The notes under the pieces: generated by a model
Databases searched by the model: none
What the model was told of the DNA's origin: nothing
The model's input: the letters and a program-made list of their open reading frames with translations, nothing else
Part shown: piece by piece, positions 43,470 through 55,025 of the stretch
How the letters are laid out: each line of letters opens with the position of its first letter
Numbering within the stretch: position 1 is the first letter of the stretch
Translations under genes and position numbers: made by a program
Assembly (NCBI GenBank): GCA_031763025.1
Contig: JASSKH010000031.1
Span: 2,170,001 to 2,234,000 of the forward strand
From: Macrocystis pyrifera
Taxonomy: Eukaryota; Sar; Phaeophyceae; Laminariales; Laminariaceae
Length of the DNA: 64,000 bases
Reading direction: 5' to 3'

Positions 43470-44640
43470 AGAAACAAAGTATGTACCCTGGTATGCCGCG
43501 ACCGCAAAAACTACGGAATTTCATTGGCGAAACAAAAATATGTACACACAAATGACCAGCATGATGTACAATGCAGCAGCCGCACCACAGCAGCGTAGCA
43601 GCGATATAGAAAGAACGAAGCCCAAAACGAGAAAAAGCAGTACGTACGCAAAATGCAGCAGCAAAATGACCAAAATATTTTTTCCAGGTACCCAAACGAT
43701 CAAATTGCGGCAGCATTATTAGCATTAGCAGCAGCAGCAGCAGCAGCAGCAGCAACGGATCGCCGCAACGTTGGCTGCAGCAGCAGCAGCAGCATAGCAA
43801 CGATATGAAAAGAAGGAAGAAAAAAACTATGTACCCTGGTCTGCCGCAATCGCAAAACGTACGGTAATTATTGACGAGACAGAAATATGTACACACACAC
43901 GAGTGTAATACACACACAAATCACGTCCAGCATGATGTACGGCAACAACGCAGCAACACCACAAAAAAAATCGTTGACGACACAGAAATTTGTACACACG
44001 CACAAGTGTAATAGGCACACAAATCATGTCCAGCATGATGTGTGCGGGAAGCAGCGCCACAAAACGACAAAACGATCAAGAAACACAATTATCCGAGTAC
44101 ATACGAACATGATATTCAGTGAAATATTGCGGCACCACTAGCAGCAGCAGTAGCAGCAACGGATCGCCACAGCGTTGGCAGCAGCAGCAGCAGCAGCAGC
44201 ATAGCAACGATATGAATAGAAGGAAGAAAAAAAGTATGTACCCCGAGTCCGTCCGAAAATAATTTTTGGTACCTCACTATAGATAGACCCACCCCCGCAT
44301 GCTGTACGGCAACAACGCAGCAGCAGCAGCATAGCAACAATACGAAAAGAACCAAGCTAAAATACGAGAAAAAGTAGTTCGTACGCAAAATGCAGGAGCA
44401 AAACGACCAAAATATTTCTTTTACGTATAAAATAAAACATTTGGGTACAAAAACGGCCAACAAACACAATAATCCGCGTTGGCAGCAGCAACATAGCAAC
44501 GATATGAAAATAAGGAAGAATAAAACTATGTACCCTCGTATGCCGCGATCGCAAAACCTACGGAAATTCAGTGACGATACAGAAATATGTACACACACAA
44601 GTGCAGCATGATGTACGGCAACAACGCAGCAGCACCACAG
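43470..44640. repeat. CAG-rich composite array, left part
   Basis: Blocks recur in the same order several times: GCAGCAGCAGCATAGCAACG then ATATGAAAAGAAGGAAGAAA, then ACTATGTACCCTGGTATGCC, then CAGAAATATGTACACACAC, then CAGCATGATGTACGGCAACA. Units vary from about 120 to 350 bp with internal deletions. Copy C of the retrotransposon interrupts the array, which resumes at 47862. Confidence 0.8.
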
Positions 44641-47001
44641 CGTCGCCACCGCAGACATGGATGGTGTGAGTCTGCCGAAACCGTGACCGCATTCATATTA
44701 GCATGGACAGCGAGGGAGGATGCACGGCAATTCTTGCGTGCCCACCCCCAGGATAGAACCGCGTGGAAGACACTGAGATCTGCGTGTGCGAACCTGCAGA
44801 AGGTGATTGCCGCAGGACTGCATGCGTACTTCGAAGCGTACCTCGCTGAAACCGAACGACTACTAGCGAACAACGACCAGAGAGGCTTTTACAAGCACCT
44901 TAAGAGTACGGTAGGATTGGAAGGGACTAAAGCGAGAAGCGAACAGTTCATTAGGGACGAGGATGGCACGCTGTTGCGGGATAAGGTGCGAATTCGTGAA
45001 CGGTGGGGGAGGTTTTACCACAAACTTTTGAACACGAAATCGCTTAAACTCGATTCCACGATCATCGACCTCTTGCCACCACGACCGCTTAAACTGTCGC
45101 TCGGAGATGAACCATCCATGGACGAGATGACGGAAGCACTTAAGGGGATGTCAAACTGGAAAGCTGTCGGGCCAGATGGTCTCCCGGCCGAACTCCTGAA
45201 AATCGACCACCCCGCATTCGCCCAGTGCTTTCACAACATCCTTGTCAATGTTTGGGTAACAGGAGAAGTCCCCCAGCAATGGAAAGACGCGATCATCAAG
45301 GTCCTTCACAAAAAGAAGGACCGAACTGATTGCAACAACTACAGAGGGATTTCGCTGGTTGCCCACGCTGGCAAAGTCTTGTTGAAAATCGTCGCGTCGC
45401 GCCTCAGCAACTACTGCGACACCGAGGAATTACTCCCGGAGGAACAGTGCGGCTTCCGCCCCGCACGATCAACGATTGATATGTTGTTCGTCGTGCGCCG
45501 GTTGCAAGAGCTTGGAAGACAGAGGAAAATCCCCCTGTACTTGTGCTTCATCGATCTGCAGAAAGCGTACGACTCTGTCGACCGAGAGCTGTTATGGGAA
45601 GTACTCACACGTTTTGGCGTACCAACCAAGATGCTGAGAATTATCCGTAATTTCCACGATGGCATGCGGGCTCGCGTGCGTACGGATGACGGCGAGCACT
45701 CGGAATGGTTTGACGTCACGCAGGGGCTGCGGCAAGGCTGTGTGCTGTCACCGTTACTGTTCAACGTATTTTTCGCTGCTGCGTTGCACGTCGTACTAGT
45801 ACGCTTTAGCCATGACGAAGCAATCGTAAGGGATTTGGTCCAACTTAGTGATGCTGGAGTAGCCGGGACGGAGGAGCAGGAGCCGTTGACGTACGTGCGA
45901 AGGGCTGTATGGGGCATGTTGTACGCCGATGACGCAGGGATTGTCTCGAAGTCGGCTGAAGGGCTCGCGAAAATGATGACAGTCATCGTGACTGTATTCG
46001 AAGCAGCAGGCCTTACGGTGTCGGAAAAGAAGACAGAGACTATGCTTCTACAAACGCCAGACCAGAAAACCCTCGCACCACCGCTCGTTATCGAAGCAGC
46101 AGGCCAGAGGTATAAGCAGACGGCCCAGTTCTTGTACCTAGGCGGCGTTATCCACGAAAATGCTGACCTCTCGCTCGAAATCGACCGACGGATCCGTCTC
46201 ATGCGAGCATGCCTCAAACGGTTCGGCCCGGAGCTGTATGATAGGACGACCGCCCCCCCTTAGCCTGAAAGTCCGAATGCTGAAGGCCGAGGTGATTGAG
46301 ACCCTGCTCTACGGGTGTGTGACGTGGACCCTCAGAGCGGAACACTTTGCCAAGCTTCGAACGGCTCACCACCAAGTTCTGTTGCGAGTCATTGGCTTCC
46401 AACGCCGACTTCGTACTGACCATGCCACCCTCTCGTACGCGAAGGCCCTCAAGATGACACGTTGCGAGAGCATCGAAACGACCATCCGCAAACGGCGTCT
46501 CTTCTTCGCGGGGGGGGGGTGGCACGGCAAAGCAAGGATCGATTACCTAGCCGGGTGATGTTCGGGACGATTGCTGGTGGGGAGAACCCGAGACCTGGCG
46601 GACAGGTCAAGACTTGGCATAGATGCGTAGTCGAAGACCTTAGGGAGTTCCACGCCACCGAAGGGTCAACGGAACTTGCTCCCTTGGTGTTTGGAGTTGA
46701 GACCGCACTGTGGCCCACTGCTGCAAAAAAGGCGGGGAAGTGGTACCGGGGGATCCTGGAAGCAGCCGAACGGTTCATGGTGAGGTGGCACGAGGCTGAG
46801 GCTGAGCTGAGCAGGCAGCGCCGCGCATCCGCCGTGGGTGGTGTCCAAGGGAATGGGGGGAGGAGGGGCAACAAGAGGAGTAGCAGAAAACCCGACCAAG
46901 GGAATGCGGAGAGGGTGGGGAAGAGGAGTAGCAGGGAAACTGCAGTGGACGAAAGTAGGAAGGAGATGGCAGATAGGGTAGCCAGGTACCGGGCAGACTA
47001 A
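44641..47001 (+). pseudogene. reverse transcriptase ORF of copy C, catalytic residues intact
   Basis: The frame entering at 44641 is open to 46263 and contains [10 protein letters not shown] (the segment deleted in A and B), [10 protein letters not shown] with the catalytic Asp present, [14 protein letters not shown] and YADD (about 45920). It is broken by one extra C in a C7 run (about 46253-46259) and two extra G in a G10 run (about 46510-46519). Together these restore the frame, which then runs to 47001. Both breaks are homopolymer changes and may be sequencing errors. The entire region upstream of the RT may be 5'-truncated. Confidence 0.85.
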
Positions 47002-47861
47002 GAAGTAGAATATGCCTATACTACTCGTACCACCAACTGGTGCAGCTGGTTCGAACGTGGTCTTCCTTTGTCTTCCTGTTGTTTTTGTTTATTTTTATTT
47101 CATTTTATTGTCTTCTTTGCGGTGACCCTATGTGATTTTCATTTCTTCCTTTCTCTCCGATTGATAAGCCTTATTGAAGGAGTCGTGTGGCGTGGGTGGA
47201 TGACGAGCCTGCTCTGCTTGTTTCGTACTGTCTGACGCCGAGGGGCCGGGCATAGTTGACGAACGCTGGACGATGGTGGCAGACAGGGTAGCAAGGTACC
47301 AGGCGGGCCAGCAGGGATACCCTGGCTGTGCTACTCGTACCATAAACTGCTGCCGCTACCTGGAGCATGCCTTGTGCTTTGTTTGGTTTGACTGTTATTT
47401 TTACCTTGGTTCTTAGTCTTACTCTGTTGACGACTAGTGGTGTTTTCTTCTTTTTCTTTTTCTTTTTCCAGCTCGTTCTTTTCAAGTGTCTGCCACGTCC
47501 CCTACGTGGGGGTACGATGGTTTGTTGCTATAGTGAAGTATATACATATACCAGGTATATTTTAGTTTCTTTTTTTTTGTTTCTTTTCTCTTTCGAATTG
47601 TCTTTGTTTTTGTTTTTGTTTTTTCTCTTTGTTTCGTTTTTGTTTCTCTAAGTCATGGAATGTGTATGTCGTGCCTGTCGTACGCAGTATGATGACATAG
47701 CATTGCATTACATACGTGGCAACGTAGTATCTCTGTGGCGTAGCTTTGTGACCACAGAACTTGTATCTCTCTAGGTTTGAAGAATCGGCACGGACACTGG
47801 TTGTGCTGGATGTCGACGCGTAGAAAGAACGGTTTAATGTGAAGAAAACAACAACAACAAC
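44641..47861 (+). mobile_element. non-LTR retrotransposon copy C
   Basis: A 3.2-kb copy in the CAG-rich array, with the same body, 3' region and (ACA)n tail (47846-47861) as copies A and B. Its 5' end starts within 3 bp of the equivalent point in copy B. Target duplication cannot be seen because the target itself is repetitive. Confidence 0.88.
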
Positions 47862-48430
47862 AGCAGCAGCAGCAAGCAGCAGCATAGCAACGATAGGAAA
47901 AAAAATCAAGCCAAAAACGAGAAAAAGCACTACGTACGCAAAATGCAGGAGCAAAACGACAAAAATATTTTTCACGTATCAAAAGAACCCTGTACAAAAA
48001 CGACCAATAAAAACAATAATCCGAGTATATACGAACATTCAGTGGATATTGCGGCAGCATTAGCAGCAGAAGCAGCTACAGCATTAGCAGCAGCAGAAGC
48101 TGCAATGAATCGCCGCAGCGTTCGCAGCAGCAGCGTTCGCAGCAGCAGCAGGAACAGCAGCAGCAGCAGCATAGCAACGATATGAAAACATGGAAGAAAA
48201 AAAGCATGATGTACCCTAGTATGCCGCCATCGCGAAACCTGCGGGATTTTATTGACGATCCGAAAATATGTACGCTTCCAGCATGATGCACGGCAACAAC
48301 GCAGCAGCACTACAGCAGCAGCAAGTGCACAGCAGCAGCAAGTGCACAGGAGCAGCAGGTGCACAGCAGCAGCACTCATGGCGTGGCGCTGACAGCAGCA
48401 GCAGCAGCAGCAGCAGCAGAAAACGAGCAA
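47862..48430. repeat. CAG-rich composite array, right part
   Basis: Continuation of the 43470-44640 array: AGCAGCATAGCAACGAT, AAATGCAGGAGCAAAACGAC, TATGTACCCTAGTATGCCGC and CAGCATGATGCACGGCAAC blocks, then AGCAGCAAGTGCACAGCAG repeats. Confidence 0.8.
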
Positions 48431-48776
48431 AGGGGGTACGTAGGGTCACCAAACACAGAAATCGTGTGCACCGAAAATGCACCACAGTAGCAGCAGCGCT
48501 CACATCGTTCGGTGCAGCGGTGACGGCGACAGCTGAATCCTCCGTTCCTTCGTTCACGTCCCGCAAACAGTTGTGCATGTGCGCGTTCGCGTGCACTGTG
48601 TAAGAGGAGCCAACGCAACGCACGAAGGGGAAAGAACGAGCATGGATGAGTCCAAAAAATAATAAACGCTTTGAGGTAGGTTTGTATGCAAAAAGGCAAT
48701 TGAAAACCCCAAAAAAACGTACTGGCAACAGACAGCAGTCAACAACAGACCCAAGACACTCACCACTGTCAGCAGT

Positions 48777-49146
48777 CTCGAGGGAGTACGAGACAGTCCC
48801 TTCCTTGATCGGGCGAGCACATAACTCGCAGTTGGTTGCCCAATACAGGATGATCCCGCCACCATCGCACATGAGATCCTCGCAGGTGGCGAAGGCCACG
48901 TTTTTGCCACCAGGCGCGGAGTTCTTGGGCAAGTAAGTAAGACTTAGTGCTGGTCCGTGCACCGGTCGCAAACAACAGTCGGCACCAGGTCGGTCTTTGT
49001 CGTTGCCGCTCTCTTGCCAGAGGGCGAGGACCACGCGCCTCTCGACGAGGGGGAGGTGAGCTTAGGGGGCGTGGAGAAGGGAGAGGCGGGGGTTGCAGCA
49101 CCAGCAGGTTCGCCACCGACAGCAGCAAGCAGCTTGGCCGCCTACA
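48777..49146 (-). CDS. possible exon(s) of an unrecognised gene
   Basis: On the minus strand CTGTAG|GCGGCC (about 49147) could be an acceptor, followed by an open Ala/Pro/Ser-rich stretch leading to PTVVCDRCTDQ. Further on, NVAFATCEDLMCDGGG and ATNCELCARPIKEGTVSYS is Cys-paired and ends at a GTGAGT donor (about 48778). The two stretches lie in different frames and would need a very short intron or a frameshift to join. The family is unknown and may not be real. Confidence 0.25.
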
Positions 49147-49199
49147 GCTGCATCTAGATGCCGTTCGTCGAAGGCGAGACGCCTCTTCTAGGCGTTGTG

Positions 49200-50490
49200 C
49201 GAAGAGCTGTCTATTGGTTGCAGTTTGCGAAGAAGAAAGAAGAAAGGTTGTTTGGCTGTTTGGCTGTTCGGCTGTTTTTATAAAATTTGAAATACGTCAG
49301 CTGTGAGTTCGACTGATTAAATAGTTGATACTCAACTTTGCAAGCTGCGTAATACGCCTCGTCTATATTCCATTTTTACCTAATTTTACAAGTATTGTGA
49401 TAAACCGAGCGCGCGTATTCTATATGTGATTCCTTGTCAAAGATATAGGCCAGCGGCTCCCCTGGATGCTGCCCGGGTCAACAGGACAATTTTAACTAAT
49501 CAAAGAAGAAGGGCTGTTTGCGAAGAGCTGTCTATCAGTCGGTCTGTCTGCCAAGAGCTAGCAAGTGACAACGACCTCAAAAATCGTAATTATGGTTGTA
49601 TTTATATAGGTTTTTATGTATACCATACGTAGGTCCTATCAACTATGGACCCCCGTAATAGTCAGTACTCGTAGATCATACAAGATTCAGGAACAGATAT
49701 ATATATATACGTCTATCTGCCTTGAAGTAGCTGCAGTCGATCAAAGGTGGGAATCGATGACCCGCACGCGTCGGACGTGCTCAAGCTTTGCACGCTGAAG
49801 AAAAAAAAAAAAAAGGCAACGCAGGAGGTGTTTGATATATCTTCTCTTCGAATCCATGTATATTTTTTTTGGCCTGATTAGTGTACTGGTACGCACGAAT
49901 GAATGAAGCATGCACACGCCGCACACGCAAGCGGTGACGACAGAGCCACTGACGACGTCAAAAGGCCAGGCACAGGGTAACCCGCTTGGACCACCTAACC
50001 GCGCACCCACGTCTATCGGAAACAAATCACTTTGAAAATACTTACTAAAATAATGTACGTGCGGTAGTATAGTCCTTGGGGTTAATGAGGCGCGGCCTCA
50101 ATGCCTGCCTGCAGCAGTAGTCTACCCTGCGATGCTGGGTGGAATTAGAGAGAAGGTGCGAGGATCAACTCAAGGTTTTTCAGCGGCTCGCCCAAAATAG
50201 AGTACTACGTGCATGCCAGACCCTGCTATAAATTTAACCATCAGGAGACATGTTCGGTCCATAAGTAATATCCCAGCATCAACTTCTTCAGACGTTCATG
50301 ATTCGGTTGCAGGGGGGGAGGAGGGGGGCGGGTGCAAGGGCTGGAGGAACACTTCTTCGTGTTTATTATTCTCTTCGTGTTATTATTCTCTGTCATTTTA
50401 CTCCTACTCCAAGTACGTCTATCACGAGTAACATACCATGGTATGTTTTTCCCCCATGAACAGTCACATGTTCTCATGAACTTCCTGAAG
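49200..50490. other. no gene seen; two dispersed-repeat copies
   Basis: 49277-49360 matches 31060-31175. 49631-49660 carries the GGACCCCCGTAAT inverted-repeat terminus. An A15 run occurs at about 49799-49814. Confidence 0.5.
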
Positions 50491-51700
50491 AATGCTTCAT
50501 GAATATATTTTCATGAGTGGGCTTCTCTGTGCTTCTCTCTCCGTGCTTTGCTTCGCACGCGAACGCAACGCCCTCCCCCCCCTCCCTCGCCTCCTTACAA
50601 GACAGGCTTCTGTACTATACACACTCACTTCACCACTCAGCACCCTGCCATCATTCCCAGCTCTATCGTCTCGTAGAGACTTGCAAACACGCTCAATACA
50701 CCTCCCCCCCCTCCCCCCCCCCCCCCAATGCACATACATACTCGCCAATGGCTTTCGGCAAATAGCTGAAAACCCATTCCACGATTTTGGTCCTCCCACG
50801 TATCGTGAACAGAACAAGAAAAAAAAAAACAAGCAGTGTCAACGCCGTGCTGCTGCCGCTGCTGCTGCTACTGCTGCTGCTGCTACTGCTGCTGCTGCCG
50901 CTGCTGCTGTGATACTAGAAGGCTGCTTTCGTGGTCATCCACGTATCGTGAACAAAACCAACAAAAAAAAAAAAATGTATAGCGGCAACATTTTCGCTGC
51001 TGCCGCCGCTCCAGCTGCTGCTGTGATAATAGAAGGCGGGGAGACACGAGCCAACCGACGTGGACGCAAACAAACAACAAAACTAGAAAAACAAAAAAAG
51101 AAAACGCGGACACAGCCCGTTCTCGCGCCCAAAACAAAACCATCACGCAGAGGGGGCAAAAAATAAAAAAGGAGCCGGCACACACTAAAGAGCGACTCTA
51201 AAATACTTGAAAACTAAGACAAGGCACGGCAAAAGGTAAGCCAAGGTAGGCCAACACAGGGAGAGAGACTAAACGGAGGGAACCAAGTCAAGCAAAGCAA
51301 GGCAAGGCAAGGCAAGGCAAGGCAAGGCACGGCAAGGCAAGGTAAGGCCAGGCAAGGCCAGGCAAGGCCAGGCCAGGCAAGGCAAGGAAAGGCAAGGCCA
51401 GGCCAGGCCAGGCCAGGCCAGGCCGTGCAAGCCAAGAAAAAATCAAGACCAACAAACCACAAAGAGGAAACTAACGGGGGGGCGGGTTGGGGGGGGGGGG
51501 GGGGGGGGGGGCGACGATAACACAACCAAGCAAAAACAAAACCAAGCGCTGCCGTAGTACTCCGTGGAGGGTTCCAAAGCATTTCGTAGCAGGTATGCAA
51601 GGAGACCACGGCTTGATCACCGCCCCTACACTGATCCTAGTAAAATAGACCAAAACAGGCCTTGACGCGGCCGAAAAAGGCCGCTCTTCCCCCTGGTTCT
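50490..51700. other. microsatellite-rich stretch: CTG runs and GGCAA pentamers
   Basis: 50850-50912 and 50995-51020 are CTG/GCC-rich. GTGAACAAAACAA-type phrases with CACGTATC are repeated (50795 and 50940). 51290-51430 is a degenerate (GGCAA)n / (GGCCA)n array. A G-run of about 20 lies at 51491-51511. No gene is supported. Confidence 0.6.
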
Positions 51701-53443
51701 TAGTAGGATGCAGCTCACCCTTCATGCGACTCGCCGAACACCTATCGGCGTTTCGTGCTTGGTGCAAGCAATGCCTGCCAGGTCAGCGGAAACCCGACGT
51801 GCTCCGCCTCGGCATTGTAGGGATGCGAGGGTCTGTGGTCATGCGTCTACGGCCATGCACAATAATCAGTGCACCCCCCCCATAGCTATTGCACGGACAC
51901 AGCAACACCTTTGCGAATCCAGCCCCCAACCCCGGACGACGTCAGCACGGCAGCAACGCGGCAGCGGTTGAACACGCCGGGAGAAAAAAAAAAGGGGGGG
52001 GGAGGAACATCTACCCCCCCCATCCCCCCCCCTCCCCCCCCCCCCCCTCCTCCCTTACAACCTTGCAAGTGTTACGCCTTTCGACAGACGCCCAAGGGGG
52101 GCATAGAAGGGGAGGGGGGACAAATCCCCCCCATGAGTACACCCCCCCCCCATTAGATTAGCACGGCACCAGCGCGGCCGCGGTTAAACACCCCGGGAGA
52201 AAAAAAGGGAGGGGGAGGGGGGACAAATACCACACACACCCCCCCCCCCCCCCACCCCCTCCCTCCCGCACTCTTATCCCTCACAAGTGATACGCCTTTC
52301 GACTGACGCCCGAGGCGACCATAAAAGGGGAGGGGGACCCCCCCCCCCCCCCCCGCGCGCATGACTACAGCCCCCCCGCCCCCTCTTTCCCCCACCCACA
52401 TCTCCACAAGTGTCATGCCTTTCGAAAGACGCCCGCGGCGGTCACGAAAGGGGAGGGGGGACAATTACCCCCCCCCCCCAGATCATTTGTGCGAGGTGAA
52501 CAACCTTTACTCCACACAAGTGGGAATGATCGTGTCACGCAGTGCTGATGGTAAGGCACCCAAGAGGCGGTTACATAGTACTCCCATTATTGTTCTCTGG
52601 AAGTGGCTACACTGGAAATTAAATTACCTCATTGACGCTGTCATCCATAACAAGTCCGCCTCACAAGCGGTTCTTAGTAGGATGCAACCCAGCCCTCCAT
52701 GCGACTCGCCGGACACCTCACGTTTCGCTTCGCGCTTGGTGCAAGCAATGTCTGCCTGGTCGGTGGAAACCCGTTGTCGGGATGCGAGGGTCTATGGTAT
52801 TACGACTACGGCCATGCATGAGATCGAGTACATCTCTCCTATCGAGCACACCCCCCCGCCTCCCCCCCCCCCCCCCCCCCTATCCCCAAGTGTCATGCCT
52901 TTCGACAGACGCCTGAGGCGATCACCAGGTTCCTCTTGGTGAACATCACGCTGCACATCGGCAAGGGGAAACGGCCGGCGAGGACACAAAGGGGGTGGAA
53001 CGGGGGCATGGACGTGAGCGTCGACATTGGCATGCGCGTGCGTGTGGGGAGCGGGGGGTGGGCGGGTACCCGATATCATGCATGGCCGCAATATAGTCGT
53101 ATGACCATAGACGTAGGGGGGGGGGGGGGGTGGGGTAGGTGGGACTGCACGCGGTTTGGTCGACAAGTGCTACGCTCGGATAGGGGGAAATCACCATAGA
53201 CCTTCGCATTCCTAGAATCCCTACACGGTCGGGACGGAGCCCGTCGGGAATTAGTTCACCCACCAGGCAGATATTGCAAGGGGGGGGGGGGGGGGGGGGG
53301 GGGGTTGACAACGGGGCGGTGTGCGAGCAAAGGTGTCGCTAATGAGGGCGGCGGGTACCTTGCGCGATACATAAACTTGTCTCTAAGCGCGGTGTAGTGC
53401 TGATTGAGCCGGTGGAAGCCTTGAGGACAAACGCGCGCGTGTA

Positions 53444-53477
<34 letters not shown>

Positions 53478-53560
53478 TGCCGAGACAAATGACAAACAAT
53501 CGAGGCGAACAACATCCACGCAACATAACCAGGCCTCTTCAGGGGTCATGACTCGACCCG
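51700..53560. repeat. cluster of poly-C-tailed repeat units
   Basis: Units with GGGATGCGAGGGTCTATGGT, ACTACGGCCATGCATGA and then a C-run occur at about 51810-51890 and 52776-52880 (plus orientation) and, inverted with G-runs, at about 53080-53220. A second block (CCTTTCGANAGACGCC then AAAGGGGAGGGGG and a C-run) repeats at about 52076, 52291, 52417 and 52898. Confidence 0.75.
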
Positions 53561-53587
53561 CGGATCAAGCCAGGAGACGTTTTAAAT

Positions 53588-53866
53588 GTAACGGGTCGGG
53601 TCGGGTCGGGTCGGGTGTGGGGGTTTCAAACCCCCACGAAAATGTCACGGGTCAGGTCAGGTCAGGTCAGGTCGGGTCGGGTCGGGTCGGGTCTAGAGGT
53701 TTTCAAAATCTCAGAGATCGGGTTGGGTCGGGTCAGGCATTTTTCAATCTCTCACGGGTCAGGTCGGGTCGGGTCAGGTCGGGTCACTCTTACCCGACCG
53801 GACCCGACCCGACCCGAATCGACCCGACCCGACCCGACCCGACCTGGCCCGACGAGGCTTGACCCG
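53588..53866. repeat. (GGGTC)n ... (GACCC)n inverted pentamer array
   Basis: 53595-53790 holds blocks of GGGTC/AGGTC repeats separated by near-identical spacers that include GGGGGTTTCAAACCCCC. 53791-53866 holds GACCC repeats. The halves are complementary and could form a long imperfect hairpin. Confidence 0.85.
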
Positions 53867-54345
53867 ACACGTGAACAGCCCTGCAAAATCACCCTCTGCC
53901 TCATCGCTACCGCGACCACGAGTGACTACGGAGATCAACACGGCCAATAATATGAACGGTACCAGCTCCCACCCTCACAGCGACTCGATGTGGACGACAA
54001 CGAGGACGTCTGCGATACCTCGAATAGTTTTTACTACGAACCCTATTCGCTACTTCAGAAGAAGAGAAAAATTGACGGTAAAAAAAAGGGGCGACAACAG
54101 CAACCATTTGTGGCCACCGCTGCGTGCTTGTGGGACGATACAATGGTTGGTGCCCTCCCCCCCCCCCCCCCGCAATTCATGCAGTGCAAAGGGCTCGTCG
54201 TACGGCACGAGTGCAACGTGATCCTGTCCGTACCGCTCGGCCGCTCACGCTGCTTTCGCGGACGGTGCAATGGTTTATAACACCGCAATGTATCAACCAT
54301 TGTGTTGGTCGCTATCTCGAAGGGGTGAAGAAGCACGACCGCGAC

Positions 54346-54475
54346 TAACGCTGACGCGAACGCTAACGCTCAGGCTGAGGTTAAGGCTAACGCTAACGCT
54401 AAGGCTAACGCTATAACGCCAAGGCTAACGCTAAGGCTAGCGCTAACGTTGACGCTAACGCTAACGAAAAAGCAC
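54346..54475. repeat. (GCTAAC)n-like hexamer array
   Basis: Degenerate GCTAACGCTAAGGCTAACGCT repeats for about 130 bp, followed by CAA/CACC-rich low complexity at 54530-54665. Confidence 0.85.
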
Positions 54476-54776
54476 AGCTGCGGCACTCAAACCAATACTT
54501 CTCAAACCAACACTTCCCGCGATGAAAAAACAAAATGCAAACAACAGCGACAACGACCAAGAACAACAAAAGCAAGACACCAACACCAGCACCAACATCT
54601 ACATCAACACCAATACCACCACCAACAACAACACCATCAACAACAACAACAACAACAACAACAACTCACTTCATGACGCCCGTATTTCGCGTAGCAAAGG
54701 AGTGCACAGGGCCATGGCTCGGACCGTCCCCCCCTTGACGACCATAACCCCCCTCCTCCCGCTCCTCCTCGTTCAG

Positions 54777-55025
54777 TTAACTTCCTTCGCTTGCCCCCTC
54801 CCCCTCCTGCCCCTCCCCCCACCGCCTCCGCCTCCGCCTCCGCGCGCCCACCGGCGCGGTTATCGACGCTGCCCCCTCGGTTCCATCCCCTGCCGCCCTA
54901 AGCTGATCAGCTAGAGAAGCAGACGTGTCCACGCTCGCTTTCCTCTTGGCCGAGCCGCAGGCCGACGCAACGTCCCAGACCATGACGTGCTTATCGTTGC
55001 TACCGCTGACGAGCGCCGACCCCTC
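54777..55025 (-). CDS. TAF5: TAF5 terminal exon
   Basis: Acceptor GAGGACAG, then [18 protein letters not shown] completing the last blade, a Ser/Ala-rich tail ([20 protein letters not shown]), an Arg-run and a Gly/Glu-rich end with TAA at 54777-54779. Confidence 0.8.
   Translation of the reverse strand, partial: EGSALVSGSNDKHVMVWDVASACGSAKRKASVDTSASLADQLRAAGDGTEGAASITAPVGARRRRRRRWGEGQEGEGASEGS

Noticed and set aside
50492-51166. 224-codon plus-strand ORF.
   Set aside because: It is dominated by an Ala run from CTG/GCC microsatellites and basic low complexity, with no supporting features.
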